NCBI GenBank assembly: GCA_002418835.1
Contig: DIEX01000034.1
Location: 220,182-284,181, forward strand
Direction of reading: 5' to 3'
DNA from: Spirochaetia bacterium UBA5763
GTDB taxonomy: Bacteria > Spirochaetota > UBA4802 > UBA5550
Length of the DNA: 64,000 bases
Below are positions 8,209-16,535 of this stretch, piece by piece. The notes beneath the pieces are model-generated. The model was not told the DNA's origin and did not search any database. It was given only the letters and a program-made list of their open reading frames with translations. Numbering within the stretch: position 1 is the stretch's first letter; the number at the start of each line of letters is the position of its first letter. Both the position numbers and the translations under genes were made by a program.

Positions 8209-8284
8209 TCGGGGATGGAGTTCCCCATTATAACCGCTTCAGAAAGCTGATGACTCCTGCATTGCAATACTTTCGCAAGGCAGG
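8209..8284 (+). promoter_or_regulatory. Fluoride riboswitch (crcB motif) no. 1, before the antiporter
   Basis: GGGGATGGAGTTCCCC (8211-8226) is followed by ATTATAACCGCTTCAGAAAGC and TGATGACTCCTGC to 8260. This matches the fluoride aptamer pattern of GGNGAUGG-GUUCNCC stem-loop, UAACCGC, short hairpin, GCUGAUGACUCC, in which GGAGU and ACUCC can pair. The 3' end overlaps a second hairpin, CCTGC.TTGC with GCAA.GCAGG (8256-8284), which would compete with the aptamer. No U-tract follows, so control could be translational or otherwise. Ligand identity is inferred from consensus match and neighbours. Confidence 0.9.
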
Positions 8285-8344
8285 ATCTACTTAAATCACT
8301 GCCCGGATAAAGTATTGCCAGATATTTATGATGAGGTGACTACT

Positions 8345-9538
8345 TTGCTTGAAATGTTTTCTATGGCAGCCGTTTGGCTGGCACTGGCCGTTGTGTCTAC
8401 AGTACTGGCAAACCGTCTTAAGATTTCCATGGCTCTTATGGAAATATGTATTGGTGCAGTGGCAGGATATGCCGCAACCACTTTTATAAGCCCCGATTTT
8501 TTCAAAGCCGATTCGGGATGGATTAAGTTCATTGCAGGAACCGGCGCCGTTCTTCTGACGTTCCTTGCCGGAGCTGAACTTGATTCAGCTTCAATGAAAA
8601 GAAAAATCAGTGAAGTCTCAGTTGTGGGGCTCATAGGTTTTCTTGCGCCATTTATAGGGTGCTCTCTGCTTGCTTATTATATCCTTTCCTGGAATCTGCA
8701 GGCCAGCCTTCTTACAGGTATAGCATTGTCCACAACTTCAATGGCAGTGGTTTATGCAGTAATGCTTGAATATGGATTCAATAAAACTGAATATGGCAAG
8801 GGGATACTTGGAGCATGTTTTGTGAATGACCTTGGTACTGTTATAGCACTGGGTCTGATCTTTTCACCGTTCACCTATAAAACAGTGGTGTTTATTGTGG
8901 TATGCTTAGTTGTATTTTTTGCACTGCCGAAAATGACGGCAAGGCTTACGAGGATATATGAGAATAACACCGCTGCAATCAGGACTAAATGGATAGTTTT
9001 TATTCTCTGCGCCCTGGGAGCCCTCGCGCTCTGGTCCGGGAGTGAGGCTGTTCTCCCTGCGTATATTGCCGGTATGGTGCTTGCTGACAGTGTAGGTAAA
9101 GATGAATCTTTTCTTCACAGGATGCGTACGCTGACAATAGGGTTTCTTACTCCATTTTATTTTCTACGGGCAGGTTTGCTGGTTTCAATTCCTGCAATTA
9201 TGGCAGCGCCGATGGTATTTTTTATACTTCTTGCAGGGAAAGTGGTTTCTAAAATATTCGGGCTTTACCCTGTAATTGGAGTGTTCCGTGAAACAAAAAA
9301 AGAGCGCTGGTATTATACCCTTATGATGTCCACAGGGCTTACCTTTGGATCGATCTCCGCGCTGTTTGGATTAACTCATGGCATAGTTGACAGGGGGCAG
9401 TATTCGTTCCTTATTGCCGCTGTTATCGGGAGCGCGGTAGTGCCTACTATTATCGCGAACCTTGCGTTTCTCCCGTCGCATCTTCTTCACGCGCCTCTTG
9501 CTGATGAAGAGCTGCCGCAGCTTGATTTAATTGACTGA
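8345..9538 (+). CDS. Cation/proton antiporter of the CPA2 (KefB/NhaS-like) family, riboswitch-controlled
   Basis: A polytopic protein of just under 400 residues with about 11-12 hydrophobic segments across its length. It contains a Na+/H+-exchanger-type core: GAVLLTFLAGAELD, then SLLTGIALSTTSMAVVYAV, then FVNDLGTVIALGL with the conserved acidic Asp, and AYIAGMVLADSV. The start is uncertain. TTG at 8345 has GAGGTG five bases upstream; ATG at 8354 and an upstream TTG at 8315 are alternatives. Antiporters of this kind are among the known fluoride-riboswitch-linked genes; whether it moves fluoride, protons or sodium cannot be told from sequence. Neither crcB/fluc nor clcF is in this window. Confidence 0.87.
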   Translation: MLEMFSMAAVWLALAVVSTVLANRLKISMALMEICIGAVAGYAATTFISPDFFKADSGWIKFIAGTGAVLLTFLAGAELDSASMKRKISEVSVVGLIGFLAPFIGCSLLAYYILSWNLQASLLTGIALSTTSMAVVYAVMLEYGFNKTEYGKGILGACFVNDLGTVIALGLIFSPFTYKTVVFIVVCLVVFFALPKMTARLTRIYENNTAAIRTKWIVFILCALGALALWSGSEAVLPAYIAGMVLADSVGKDESFLHRMRTLTIGFLTPFYFLRAGLLVSIPAIMAAPMVFFILLAGKVVSKIFGLYPVIGVFRETKKERWYYTLMMSTGLTFGSISALFGLTHGIVDRGQYSFLIAAVIGSAVVPTIIANLAFLPSHLLHAPLADEELPQLDLID

Positions 9539-9550
9539 TTCATACTCCTT

Positions 9551-9582
9551 CATACCGGTTTTCTGTAGAGAATACCGGTATG
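9551..9582 (+). terminator. Hairpin after the antiporter gene, without U-tract
   Basis: CATACCGGT and ACCGGTATG form a perfect 9-bp stem around a 14-base loop, 12 bases after the stop codon. No T run follows, so it may act as an mRNA-end stabiliser or a Rho-assisted stop rather than a classical intrinsic terminator. Confidence 0.5.
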
Positions 9583-9644
9583 ACGCAACATCTGCTTTGA
9601 AATAATTCTTGCCAAAAATTATCCGTATAATAATATAAACCATC

Positions 9645-9721
9645 TTCGGGGATGGAGTTCCCCCTTGTAACCGCTTTTAGAAGCTGATGACTCCTGCATT
9701 GCAATATCAACGCGAGGCAGG
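9645..9721 (+). promoter_or_regulatory. Fluoride riboswitch (crcB motif) no. 2, before the dynamin-like GTPase
   Basis: CGGGGATGGAGTTCCCCC, then TTGTAACCGCTTTTAGAAGC, then TGATGACTCCTGC to 9697, matches the fluoride aptamer and is closely similar to copy 1, including flanking sequence. It again overlaps a second stem (CCTGC.TTGC with GCGA.GCAGG, 9693-9721). One base differs from copy 1 but still pairs (U-A to U-G). The GTPase Shine-Dalgarno GCAGG at 9773-9777 could also pair with the CCTGC of the aptamer end, which would fit translational control. Confidence 0.9.
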
Positions 9722-9786
9722 TTTATCCTGAAAATAAAAAACCGCGCCGGTATTGCTGAATAAACTTTAAATGCAGGTGAATTATA

Positions 9787-11535
9787 ATGCTCCCGGCAGA
9801 ATATATTGAAAGAGCAATGGATCTTGTTAAAGATTCCGGAGATAAATATTGCAGTATACACGATTCCCTTTCAGGCCTTAATGAACGTCTGAATGAGGGG
9901 AGGTTCCACCTTGCGGTTCTTGGACAGTTCAAGAGAGGTAAGAGCACTCTGCTTAATGCGCTACTTGGAGAGGAGCTGCTCCCGGGGGCTATACTCCCTG
10001 TAACTGCAATCCCCACATTTATATACTCCGGCGCTGAACATAGGGTGCACGTCACATTTAACGATAATACTGAAACAGATTTCTCTTCCGGTGATGTATC
10101 TGAAATCAACAGATATCTTGATGAGCATGTCTCAGAGGAGAAGAACCCTGAGAACACCAGGGGGATTAAGAATGTTGAACTCTATACGCCTGCCCCGGTT
10201 CTGCGTAACGGCCTTGTACTCATAGATACACCGGGCATAGGTTCAACACACAGGCACAACACAGAAGTGACAATGAATTTCCTTGAAGAGTGTGATGCCG
10301 CCCTTTTTGTGTTTTCACCTGACCCCCCTGTGACTGAAGCTGAACTTGATTTTCTGAAGCAGGTCAGGACCCGCGTTAAGAAGATAATATTTGTGCTGAA
10401 TAAAGCTGACCTTCTCTCCGAAGAGGAGATTGTTAAAATAAGCGGTTTTATTAAAAGCGTACTTTATGAAAAGAGCGGTGTAGATCTCTCTGAGGATATC
10501 TTCACTCTCTCCGCAAAAAGCGGTCTCAATGCCGCAAAAACCGGTGATAATGATAAATGGAATCTGTCAGGCATGGACAGGCTCCGCACCTATCTCTCAG
10601 GCTTTCTTGTAAAGGAGAAGGGGGAGGTTTTGCTTAAAGCTGTATCCTTAAAAGCTGTTAATATTCTCTCGGAGTTTTCCATGCGTCTGCATCTTGAGGC
10701 CCGGGCACTGGAGCTCCCTGTTGATGATCTTAAAAGAAGAGCTGAACTTTTCAGAAAAAAAATTGAAGAGGCAATGACGCGGAGAGAGGAGACCGGGGAT
10801 ATACTTAAAGGGGACAGGAAGAGGCTCCTTGATATACTTGATGTACAGTCTAAAAAGCTTCATGAAAGGACTACACTTTATCTGAATGAAATCCTTGATA
10901 AGAATATAAAAAGCGGCAGTAAGCTCTCTGAAAACCGTATACGCGAGGAGTTTGCGCTCTCCATACCGCCATTTTTTGAACATGAATTAAAAGAGGTTTC
11001 AAAATACTTCAGTGACGCTGTATCCGAGAGGATGACAGTTCATGAGAAGAGGGCTGCAGATCTCATTGATGAGGTTAAGTCTGCTGCTGCTGATATTTTT
11101 GAGATACCTTATGAACGGTCTGATGAAAAAATAGTACTCATTGAAAACCGTAAACCCTACTGGGTAAAACATAACTGGAGCGCCTCCTTTATACCTGTGC
11201 CTGATGATCTTGTTGACGCGCTTCTCCCCCGGAAGATGCTTATTAAAAAGATCACCAGGAATATGCAGCGCCTTGCTAAAGACCTCGCAACAGGTAATGT
11301 TGAAAACCTCAGCTGGGTTACACTTCAGAACCTTGATGATACTTTCAGGAAGTTTACAGGTGAATTTGATAACAAGCTGAAAGCGGCTATTGAAGCTACA
11401 GAGGGAGCCCTCCTTGAGGCAATGAAGAGGAGCAATGAGCAGGAAACCGGATCTGCTGCTGAACTGGATGATCTAAAAAAGAGAATTGAATCTGTGACAG
11501 AACTGACTTCCGGACTCAAGAGGCATTCACTTTAA
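9787..11535 (+). CDS. Dynamin-like GTPase, fluoride-riboswitch-controlled
   Basis: 582 residues. The N-terminal GTPase domain has G1 GQFKRGKSTLLN (about 46-57), a candidate G2 Thr in VTAIPT, G3 DTPGIGS and G4 NKAD, as in bacterial dynamin-family proteins. The rest (about 270-582) is charged helix with hydrophobic patches near residues 455-500, typical of the stalk and membrane paddle of such proteins. Start ATG 9787 follows AGGTG. Bacterial dynamins remodel or protect membranes. A role in fluoride stress is inferred only from the riboswitch. The next gene follows 21 bases later in the same transcript. Confidence 0.85.
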   Translation: MLPAEYIERAMDLVKDSGDKYCSIHDSLSGLNERLNEGRFHLAVLGQFKRGKSTLLNALLGEELLPGAILPVTAIPTFIYSGAEHRVHVTFNDNTETDFSSGDVSEINRYLDEHVSEEKNPENTRGIKNVELYTPAPVLRNGLVLIDTPGIGSTHRHNTEVTMNFLEECDAALFVFSPDPPVTEAELDFLKQVRTRVKKIIFVLNKADLLSEEEIVKISGFIKSVLYEKSGVDLSEDIFTLSAKSGLNAAKTGDNDKWNLSGMDRLRTYLSGFLVKEKGEVLLKAVSLKAVNILSEFSMRLHLEARALELPVDDLKRRAELFRKKIEEAMTRREETGDILKGDRKRLLDILDVQSKKLHERTTLYLNEILDKNIKSGSKLSENRIREEFALSIPPFFEHELKEVSKYFSDAVSERMTVHEKRAADLIDEVKSAAADIFEIPYERSDEKIVLIENRKPYWVKHNWSASFIPVPDDLVDALLPRKMLIKKITRNMQRLAKDLATGNVENLSWVTLQNLDDTFRKFTGEFDNKLKAAIEATEGALLEAMKRSNEQETGSAAELDDLKKRIESVTELTSGLKRHSL

Positions 11536-11556
11536 ATCTGAACCAGGGAAATCATT

Positions 11557-11970
11557 ATGATGGAACCTACAGTAGAAGAGATACGTGCAGCGGCATTTAA
11601 AAACCTTCACCTTATTTATGTGAAGAGGTTTGACCGTACAAGCTACCGTATAGTTAAAACTGAAGCTGAAGGTACACCTGTGCTTGTTGAGTATATCTCT
11701 TTCCATTATAAAACCACAAAGATCCGGGTTAAGGATATAGGGAGCAATATTATCTACCTTGTCAATGCCGTGCAGTACAGGAAGACATGGCTCAGGGATC
11801 TGATTAAAAAAGATAAAACTCTTGAGGCTAAAATAAAAGAGTGGTATCCATTTTTATGGGGCGATATCAGTGATGAAGATAGAATCAGGTATAAGGATAT
11901 ATTAAGGACTTTAAAACAGTACGCAGATCTGGAAAAGCCCCTTGAGAAGAATGTTGTATATAAAGACTGA
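11557..11970 (+). CDS. Hypothetical protein in the GTPase operon
   Basis: 137 residues, basic, no signal peptide or membrane segment. It is predicted alpha/beta at the N-terminus (KNLHLIYVKRFDRTSYRIV) and helical towards the end. An AGGGAA site precedes the ATG, and a second ATG follows directly. It lies 21 bases after the GTPase and thus downstream of fluoride riboswitch 2. It ends 10 bases from the convergent MutS-like gene. I do not recognise the family. Confidence 0.75.
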   Translation: MMEPTVEEIRAAAFKNLHLIYVKRFDRTSYRIVKTEAEGTPVLVEYISFHYKTTKIRVKDIGSNIIYLVNAVQYRKTWLRDLIKKDKTLEAKIKEWYPFLWGDISDEDRIRYKDILRTLKQYADLEKPLEKNVVYKD

Positions 11971-11980
11971 TGATTTTCCG

Positions 11981-13477
11981 TTACTCTTTGAATATCTCCC
12001 TGTAAAGGTCTTCACCGAAAGCAGTGGGGAGGGGTTCACCTTCAATGATCCTGTAACTACGCCTGCCGTCCTCCTCTCTCTCTGCCCTGAGGAAAAGTGT
12101 TCCGGATAATCCGCTCTGCCTGATTGAACAGGCGAAATCATAAAGATGTGTGACAAAGAAAACACGGATATTTTTTTCAGCAAGGGCCCTGGTTATCTGC
12201 CTTGCTATTTCAGAACCCTCCCTTTCGTTAGTTGATGAAAAAGATTCGTTGAAAAGGATCATTGAATCTTTTTTTATATTCAGGATAATTTCATCCATTC
12301 TTAAAAGCTCCTCATCAAGCCTGCCGCTCTTCATGGCGGGGTCTTCCTCCCGTCTGAAATGGGTAAAGAGCGCATTACAGAGCCCCGCGTTATATGCGTC
12401 TGCAGGGACAAACATTCCGCACTGCATCATAAGCTGTGCTATCCCTATGCTCCTGAGGAAAGTTGATTTACCCCCCTGATTCGCCCCGGTAATTATCACA
12501 GGGTTTCTGCTGTCACCAGTCATATCATTCCCTGTTACACTCCGTTTCATAGTTAGTGAAAGAGAAATATCATATAGAGACTTGAATGAAAAAATTTTCT
12601 CTTCTGACAAGTGAGGGGAGGGGAATGTAAAGCTGCAATTCAAACCGGAGAGATGTTCCGCCAGGTTCAGTGAACATATATAGAAAGAGAGTTCTATCCT
12701 TAAATTTTTAAAAAAAGAATCTATGTGATCCGCTGATACCGCAAGGGCATTGGCTGTCTCATTAAGTGCTGCATCTTTAATTGATGTCAAAGCCCTGAAG
12801 CCGCTCTCATCGCGGGGCGGAATAGAAAATGAATATGCTTCATCTTCTCTGAATATGATTCTTTTAAGGTCATATTTTTTTTTCCTGAAAGGCTTCCTGA
12901 GCATATAGCTCCCCCCTTCATTCCCTTTCCCCGGAGCTGCGCTTATATGCATCCCTTTGTAAAATTTGAGCCTTTTAAGATGTGTTTCAATCCCGTTTAA
13001 ATAGTTGTGATCCAGTTCACTCCGCACCATATTAAAGAATCTGGTCATACCTTCAGATTGGAATTTATGGCGATGCAGCTCTTCAACGATTTTAAGCTCT
13101 CTGAGAAGAGTTACAAACATACTCAGTTTATCTACTGCTGTATTAAGGATACTTCCGGGTGAGTTGTTGAATATGCTGCTCCAGAGCCTCTTCTTTCTAT
13201 CCTCTGATTCAACTGTTGTCTGATAGAGCTCCCTTATTACCGTTGGGTTGGCAAGTGCGTCCCGCAGAATATCCTGGCGATACCTGATTGTTTCAATGCT
13301 GTTTTCAAAACATGATAGCAGGGTATGTTTTGCTGTATTTAGCAGAAAAGGATCTCCAGTTGACATGGCATTAAAAAGTACATTAAGTTCAAGGTCCTGT
13401 ATTAAAAATTCAGAGTTAAGAGGGGGGGCGGCCTGAATATCAAAATCATGGTCTTTGAACATGAGTAATGGTTTCAT
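11981..13477 (-). CDS. MutS-related ATPase B (fluoride-island operon, last gene)
   Basis: 498 residues. It has a MutS core/lever-like helical region and a C-terminal MutS-type ABC ATPase with Walker A TGANQGGKSTFLRS (about residue 328), Walker-B-like MILFNESFSSTNEREGSEIA, and a distal His in FFVTHLYDF. The mismatch-recognition domain of true MutS is absent, so a post-replicative mismatch-repair role is unlikely. The Walker B aspartate is replaced by Asn while Glu is kept. It overlaps the upstream MutS-like gene by 4 bases, so the two are coupled and may form a heterodimer. mutS-like genes are recorded among fluoride-riboswitch-linked genes, but their function is not known. Confidence 0.87.
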   Translation of the reverse strand: MKPLLMFKDHDFDIQAAPPLNSEFLIQDLELNVLFNAMSTGDPFLLNTAKHTLLSCFENSIETIRYRQDILRDALANPTVIRELYQTTVESEDRKKRLWSSIFNNSPGSILNTAVDKLSMFVTLLRELKIVEELHRHKFQSEGMTRFFNMVRSELDHNYLNGIETHLKRLKFYKGMHISAAPGKGNEGGSYMLRKPFRKKKYDLKRIIFREDEAYSFSIPPRDESGFRALTSIKDAALNETANALAVSADHIDSFFKNLRIELSFYICSLNLAEHLSGLNCSFTFPSPHLSEEKIFSFKSLYDISLSLTMKRSVTGNDMTGDSRNPVIITGANQGGKSTFLRSIGIAQLMMQCGMFVPADAYNAGLCNALFTHFRREEDPAMKSGRLDEELLRMDEIILNIKKDSMILFNESFSSTNEREGSEIARQITRALAEKNIRVFFVTHLYDFACSIRQSGLSGTLFLRAEREEDGRRSYRIIEGEPLPTAFGEDLYREIFKE

Positions 13478-15021
13478 GTTTTAATCCGTTCAATAAGAGA
13501 ATTATATGTGAGGCCGTATTTCTCCGAAATTGACATGGCATAGGCAAGGCCGTCTGCGGGTCTTCTTGATATTTTAAATGTACGGATTTCCGGCGCATCA
13601 GGATCTACGCTGCTCACCATGCTCACCGTTGATTCACTGTATTCTGAAAGTTCATCAACAAATGTTATCCATACACAGATGAGATCCAGTGAGTTTATCC
13701 TCTCCATGATCTTTCCGCTTAAGAATACCGCATCATGAAGTGTTGTGGATGTGAATATTTCATTCATAATAATTATGCTGCGGGTAGTCGCCCGGCTGAG
13801 AAAATCTTCGATCCTTATAAGGTCATCCTGAAGTTTTCCACGCAGATCACTTATATTCTCCCCCTTCTCAAAATGAGTGAATATATCGTCAAAGAGATAA
13901 AGGCGCGCTTCTCTCCCCGGTACAGTGAGGCCCAGTGATCCGATATAATGTATCTGCCCGAAGTCACGGGCAAATGTTGTCTTTCCACCCTGGTTGGGCC
14001 CTGATACCACTATTATGCGCTCTTTACCTGTAAGATAGAAATCATTGCATACAACAGGCATATTCTCTTTACTCAGCTTATGGGCAAGAGCGAGATCAAA
14101 CCCGGCATGACAGTGAATGTTTTTTGAGGAAGCGGAAAACTCCGGATAGCAGAAAGCGAAGCCTGTATTCTTCATCTTCGCAATATAATCGAGCCAGGAG
14201 ATATAAAACTGGATCTCCCTGGCGAAACTGATTATCCCGCTGTCCATGAAATCATTGTTATTGATTGAAAATTCATGCAGGTTGTAGAATACTCCAGGCC
14301 GGAGCTTTGCCACGCAATCCATTATCCTGGCTTCAATATGGTTCATCCCTAAGGGAATAGTAACTTTTGACAGGTATTTACGGCTTTCGCCACGGGTAAA
14401 CCTGGAGAAGAGTTCCTTTATCTCGGTACTATAGTCCTTTTCACCTTTATACTTGCGGACAGTTACCTTTTCATTTTTTATCTCAATTAAATACTGTATT
14501 GAAGATATATCGCTTTTTAATTTAAGAGCTTCGGAATGAATCGATGTAAAGTCAGGAGATTGAACATAGTGTGTCAGATACTCCCTGAATTTCAGCAGGC
14601 CATTTGATTTTAAATCAGCACGCAGCAGATCCTTTTCAAGTGATATTACTGCGTCACAATAAACTATAACTGCTTCAAGAAACCACCCCTCTCTGTGGAG
14701 CATAAAATTAAGTTTTTCAATCATACGGATATAGCGGCGAACAGTGGATATACTGTGGGCAAAGGATTTTAAATCCTCAAAGAGAGTACCATGCTCTATA
14801 TCCTTTGCAGCCTCCTGCCTATATAGAATTGTTTCAATGTCGGGAGCAGGGGTATAAAAAAAAGGTTTAAGATTGTACTCCTCTTTCCCTGAAATTACAG
14901 AGTTTACAATCCGGTCAAGGTTAAGATCAGTGAAGCATGGAGGTTCTTTGCTGATCTTATTATTATCTTCAAAATTATCTTTGTATAAAATACTGCTGTA
15001 AAACATTACTGCTGTACTCAT
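13474..15021 (-). CDS. MutS-related ATPase A (fluoride-island operon)
   Basis: 515 residues. A long helical MutS-core-like N-terminal part is followed by a MutS ABC-ATPase domain: Walker A VVSGPNQGGKTTFAR (about residue 339), signature region, and SIIIMNEIFTSTT, in which Asn stands in the Walker B aspartate position as in its neighbour. It lacks the mismatch-binding domain. The gene is followed with a 4-base overlap by the second MutS-like gene and preceded 5 bases upstream by a small membrane protein gene. The pair share fold and motifs but are clearly diverged, which suggests an old duplication and heterodimer rather than redundant copies. Confidence 0.87.
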   Translation of the reverse strand: MSTAVMFYSSILYKDNFEDNNKISKEPPCFTDLNLDRIVNSVISGKEEYNLKPFFYTPAPDIETILYRQEAAKDIEHGTLFEDLKSFAHSISTVRRYIRMIEKLNFMLHREGWFLEAVIVYCDAVISLEKDLLRADLKSNGLLKFREYLTHYVQSPDFTSIHSEALKLKSDISSIQYLIEIKNEKVTVRKYKGEKDYSTEIKELFSRFTRGESRKYLSKVTIPLGMNHIEARIMDCVAKLRPGVFYNLHEFSINNNDFMDSGIISFAREIQFYISWLDYIAKMKNTGFAFCYPEFSASSKNIHCHAGFDLALAHKLSKENMPVVCNDFYLTGKERIIVVSGPNQGGKTTFARDFGQIHYIGSLGLTVPGREARLYLFDDIFTHFEKGENISDLRGKLQDDLIRIEDFLSRATTRSIIIMNEIFTSTTLHDAVFLSGKIMERINSLDLICVWITFVDELSEYSESTVSMVSSVDPDAPEIRTFKISRRPADGLAYAMSISEKYGLTYNSLIERIKT

Positions 15022-15026
15022 TTTTT

Positions 15027-15251
15027 CTATCTTCTATTGAATAAGAAATAAACAATGAGCCCCGCGAAAACAGCCATTAAAAATCCGCCTGCTGCAATCT
15101 CCAGCGACATCCTTATTCTTTTCTTCCTTGTAATTTCCGGAAAATGACTATAACCTTCATAAGCATTTACATAGGCAATGACCCCTCCAAGTATTCCGAA
15201 GAAGAGACCTATAACCACCAGCATCTTTATAAGGCTATAATCATTTTCCAT
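15027..15251 (-). CDS. Small two-helix membrane protein
   Basis: 74 residues with two hydrophobic helices (KMLVVIGLFFGILGGVIAYV and AAGGFLMAVFAGLIVYFLF) separated by a basic loop (TRKKRIRMS). It sits between enolase (6 bases upstream) and the MutS-like genes (5 bases downstream), so it is co-transcribed. The family is not recognised. It could anchor the MutS-like ATPases or form a small channel, but nothing in the sequence decides this. Confidence 0.75.
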   Translation of the reverse strand: MENDYSLIKMLVVIGLFFGILGGVIAYVNAYEGYSHFPEITRKKRIRMSLEIAAGGFLMAVFAGLIVYFLFNRR

Positions 15252-15257
15252 CTGATT

Positions 15258-16535
15258 TTATCCGGCGAAGGGATTTACAAATCTTGCGGCGCTGCCCAGT
15301 TCGCTCTCAATTTCAATGAGACGGTTATATTTGGCAATACGCTCGCTCCTGCATGCTGAACCTGTTTTGATCTGGCCGCCACCCATTGCTACGGCAAAAT
15401 CAGCCATGAAAGTATCTTCCGTTTCACCAGATCTGTGTGATATAACGTAGGTCCAACCTGCCTGACGACAGAGTTTTATAGCTTCGATTGATTCGGTAAC
15501 TGTACCTATCTGGTTAAGCTTTATAAGAACTGAATTTGTTGATTTCTCGTTAATACCGCGCTTAATGAATTTTGTATTAGTTACAAATATATCATCGCCC
15601 ACTATCTGGGTTTTATCTCCAAGAATTGCAGTGTGTTCTTTGAAGCCTGCCCAGTCATTCTCATCAAGTCCGTCCTCAAGGGATACTATATGATACTTAT
15701 CAATCCAGTCTTTATAAATGGCTGTCATCTCAGCGCTGCTCTTTTTCCCCTGACCGGATTTTGCAAGATTGTACGCCCCGTTTTCATAAAATGAACTTGC
15801 TGCCGGATCAAGGGCAAGAGCTATATCCTTTCCCGGTTTGTAACCTGCTGCAATGATTGCCTCTATAATTACTTCGCAGGCTTCATCATTACTTTTAAGA
15901 TTTGGAGCAAATCCCCCTTCGTCGCCGACTCCGGTGGAGTATCCCTTCCTGCCGAGGATCTTTTTAAGAGCATGAAATGTTTCAGCTCCATATCTCAAAG
16001 CTTCGGCGAAAGTCGGGGCACCTATGGGCATTACCATGAATTCCTGAAAATCCACGCTGTTGTCTGCATGTTTCCCGCCGTTTAATATATTCATCATTGG
16101 AACAGGTATTCTGTAATTTCCGGTCTCTCCGAGATAGGCATAAAGGGGGAGCCCTGCTGCCGCTGAAGCAGCCCTTGCAGCTGCCATTGATACGCCGAGT
16201 ATGGCATTCGCTCCTAATTTACCTTTATTCTCTGTACCATCCAGATCTATTAGCATCTGATCTATCTCGCCCTGTGCTGAAGGGTCCATCCCGATGATCT
16301 TTGAAGCAATAATATTATTTACGTTTGAAACAGCTTTCAATACACCCTTGCCGTCATAACGCTTTTTGTCACCGTCGCGGAGTTCAACTGCTTCATTCTC
16401 ACCTGTAGATGCACCAGATGGAACTGATGATGACACTGTAATTCCATTATCAAGTGACATTATTACTCTTACCGTTGGATTGCCGCGTGAATCGAGTATT
16501 TCAAGCGCTTTTACTGATTTTATTTTCTCTTTCAT
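15258..16535 (-). CDS. eno: Enolase, fluoride-riboswitch-controlled
   Basis: 425 residues, full length. It converts 2-phosphoglycerate to phosphoenolpyruvate in the cytoplasm. Conserved parts visible are ALEILDSRGNPTV, SVPSGASTGENEA, NGGKHADN, GVGDEGGFAP, the Mg2+-ligand SLEDGL, GDDIFVTN, the signature LIKLNQIGTVTE and SHRSGETEDT. GGAGGAG lies just before the ATG. Enolase is a classic fluoride-inhibited enzyme (fluoride and phosphate bind at the Mg site). Expression behind a fluoride riboswitch therefore makes sense as compensation. The active-site residues look canonical, so this reads as more enzyme rather than a visibly resistant form. Another eno copy may exist elsewhere. Confidence 0.96.
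   Translation of the reverse strand: MKEKIKSVKALEILDSRGNPTVRVIMSLDNGITVSSSVPSGASTGENEAVELRDGDKKRYDGKGVLKAVSNVNNIIASKIIGMDPSAQGEIDQMLIDLDGTENKGKLGANAILGVSMAAARAASAAAGLPLYAYLGETGNYRIPVPMMNILNGGKHADNSVDFQEFMVMPIGAPTFAEALRYGAETFHALKKILGRKGYSTGVGDEGGFAPNLKSNDEACEVIIEAIIAAGYKPGKDIALALDPAASSFYENGAYNLAKSGQGKKSSAEMTAIYKDWIDKYHIVSLEDGLDENDWAGFKEHTAILGDKTQIVGDDIFVTNTKFIKRGINEKSTNSVLIKLNQIGTVTESIEAIKLCRQAGWTYVISHRSGETEDTFMADFAVAMGGGQIKTGSACRSERIAKYNRLIEIESELGSAARFVNPFAG

Noticed and set aside
11981..15021. Canonical mismatch-repair MutS genes
   Set aside because: Both proteins are about 500 residues and lack the N-terminal mismatch-recognition domain with its Phe-x-Glu motif; no mutL is nearby.
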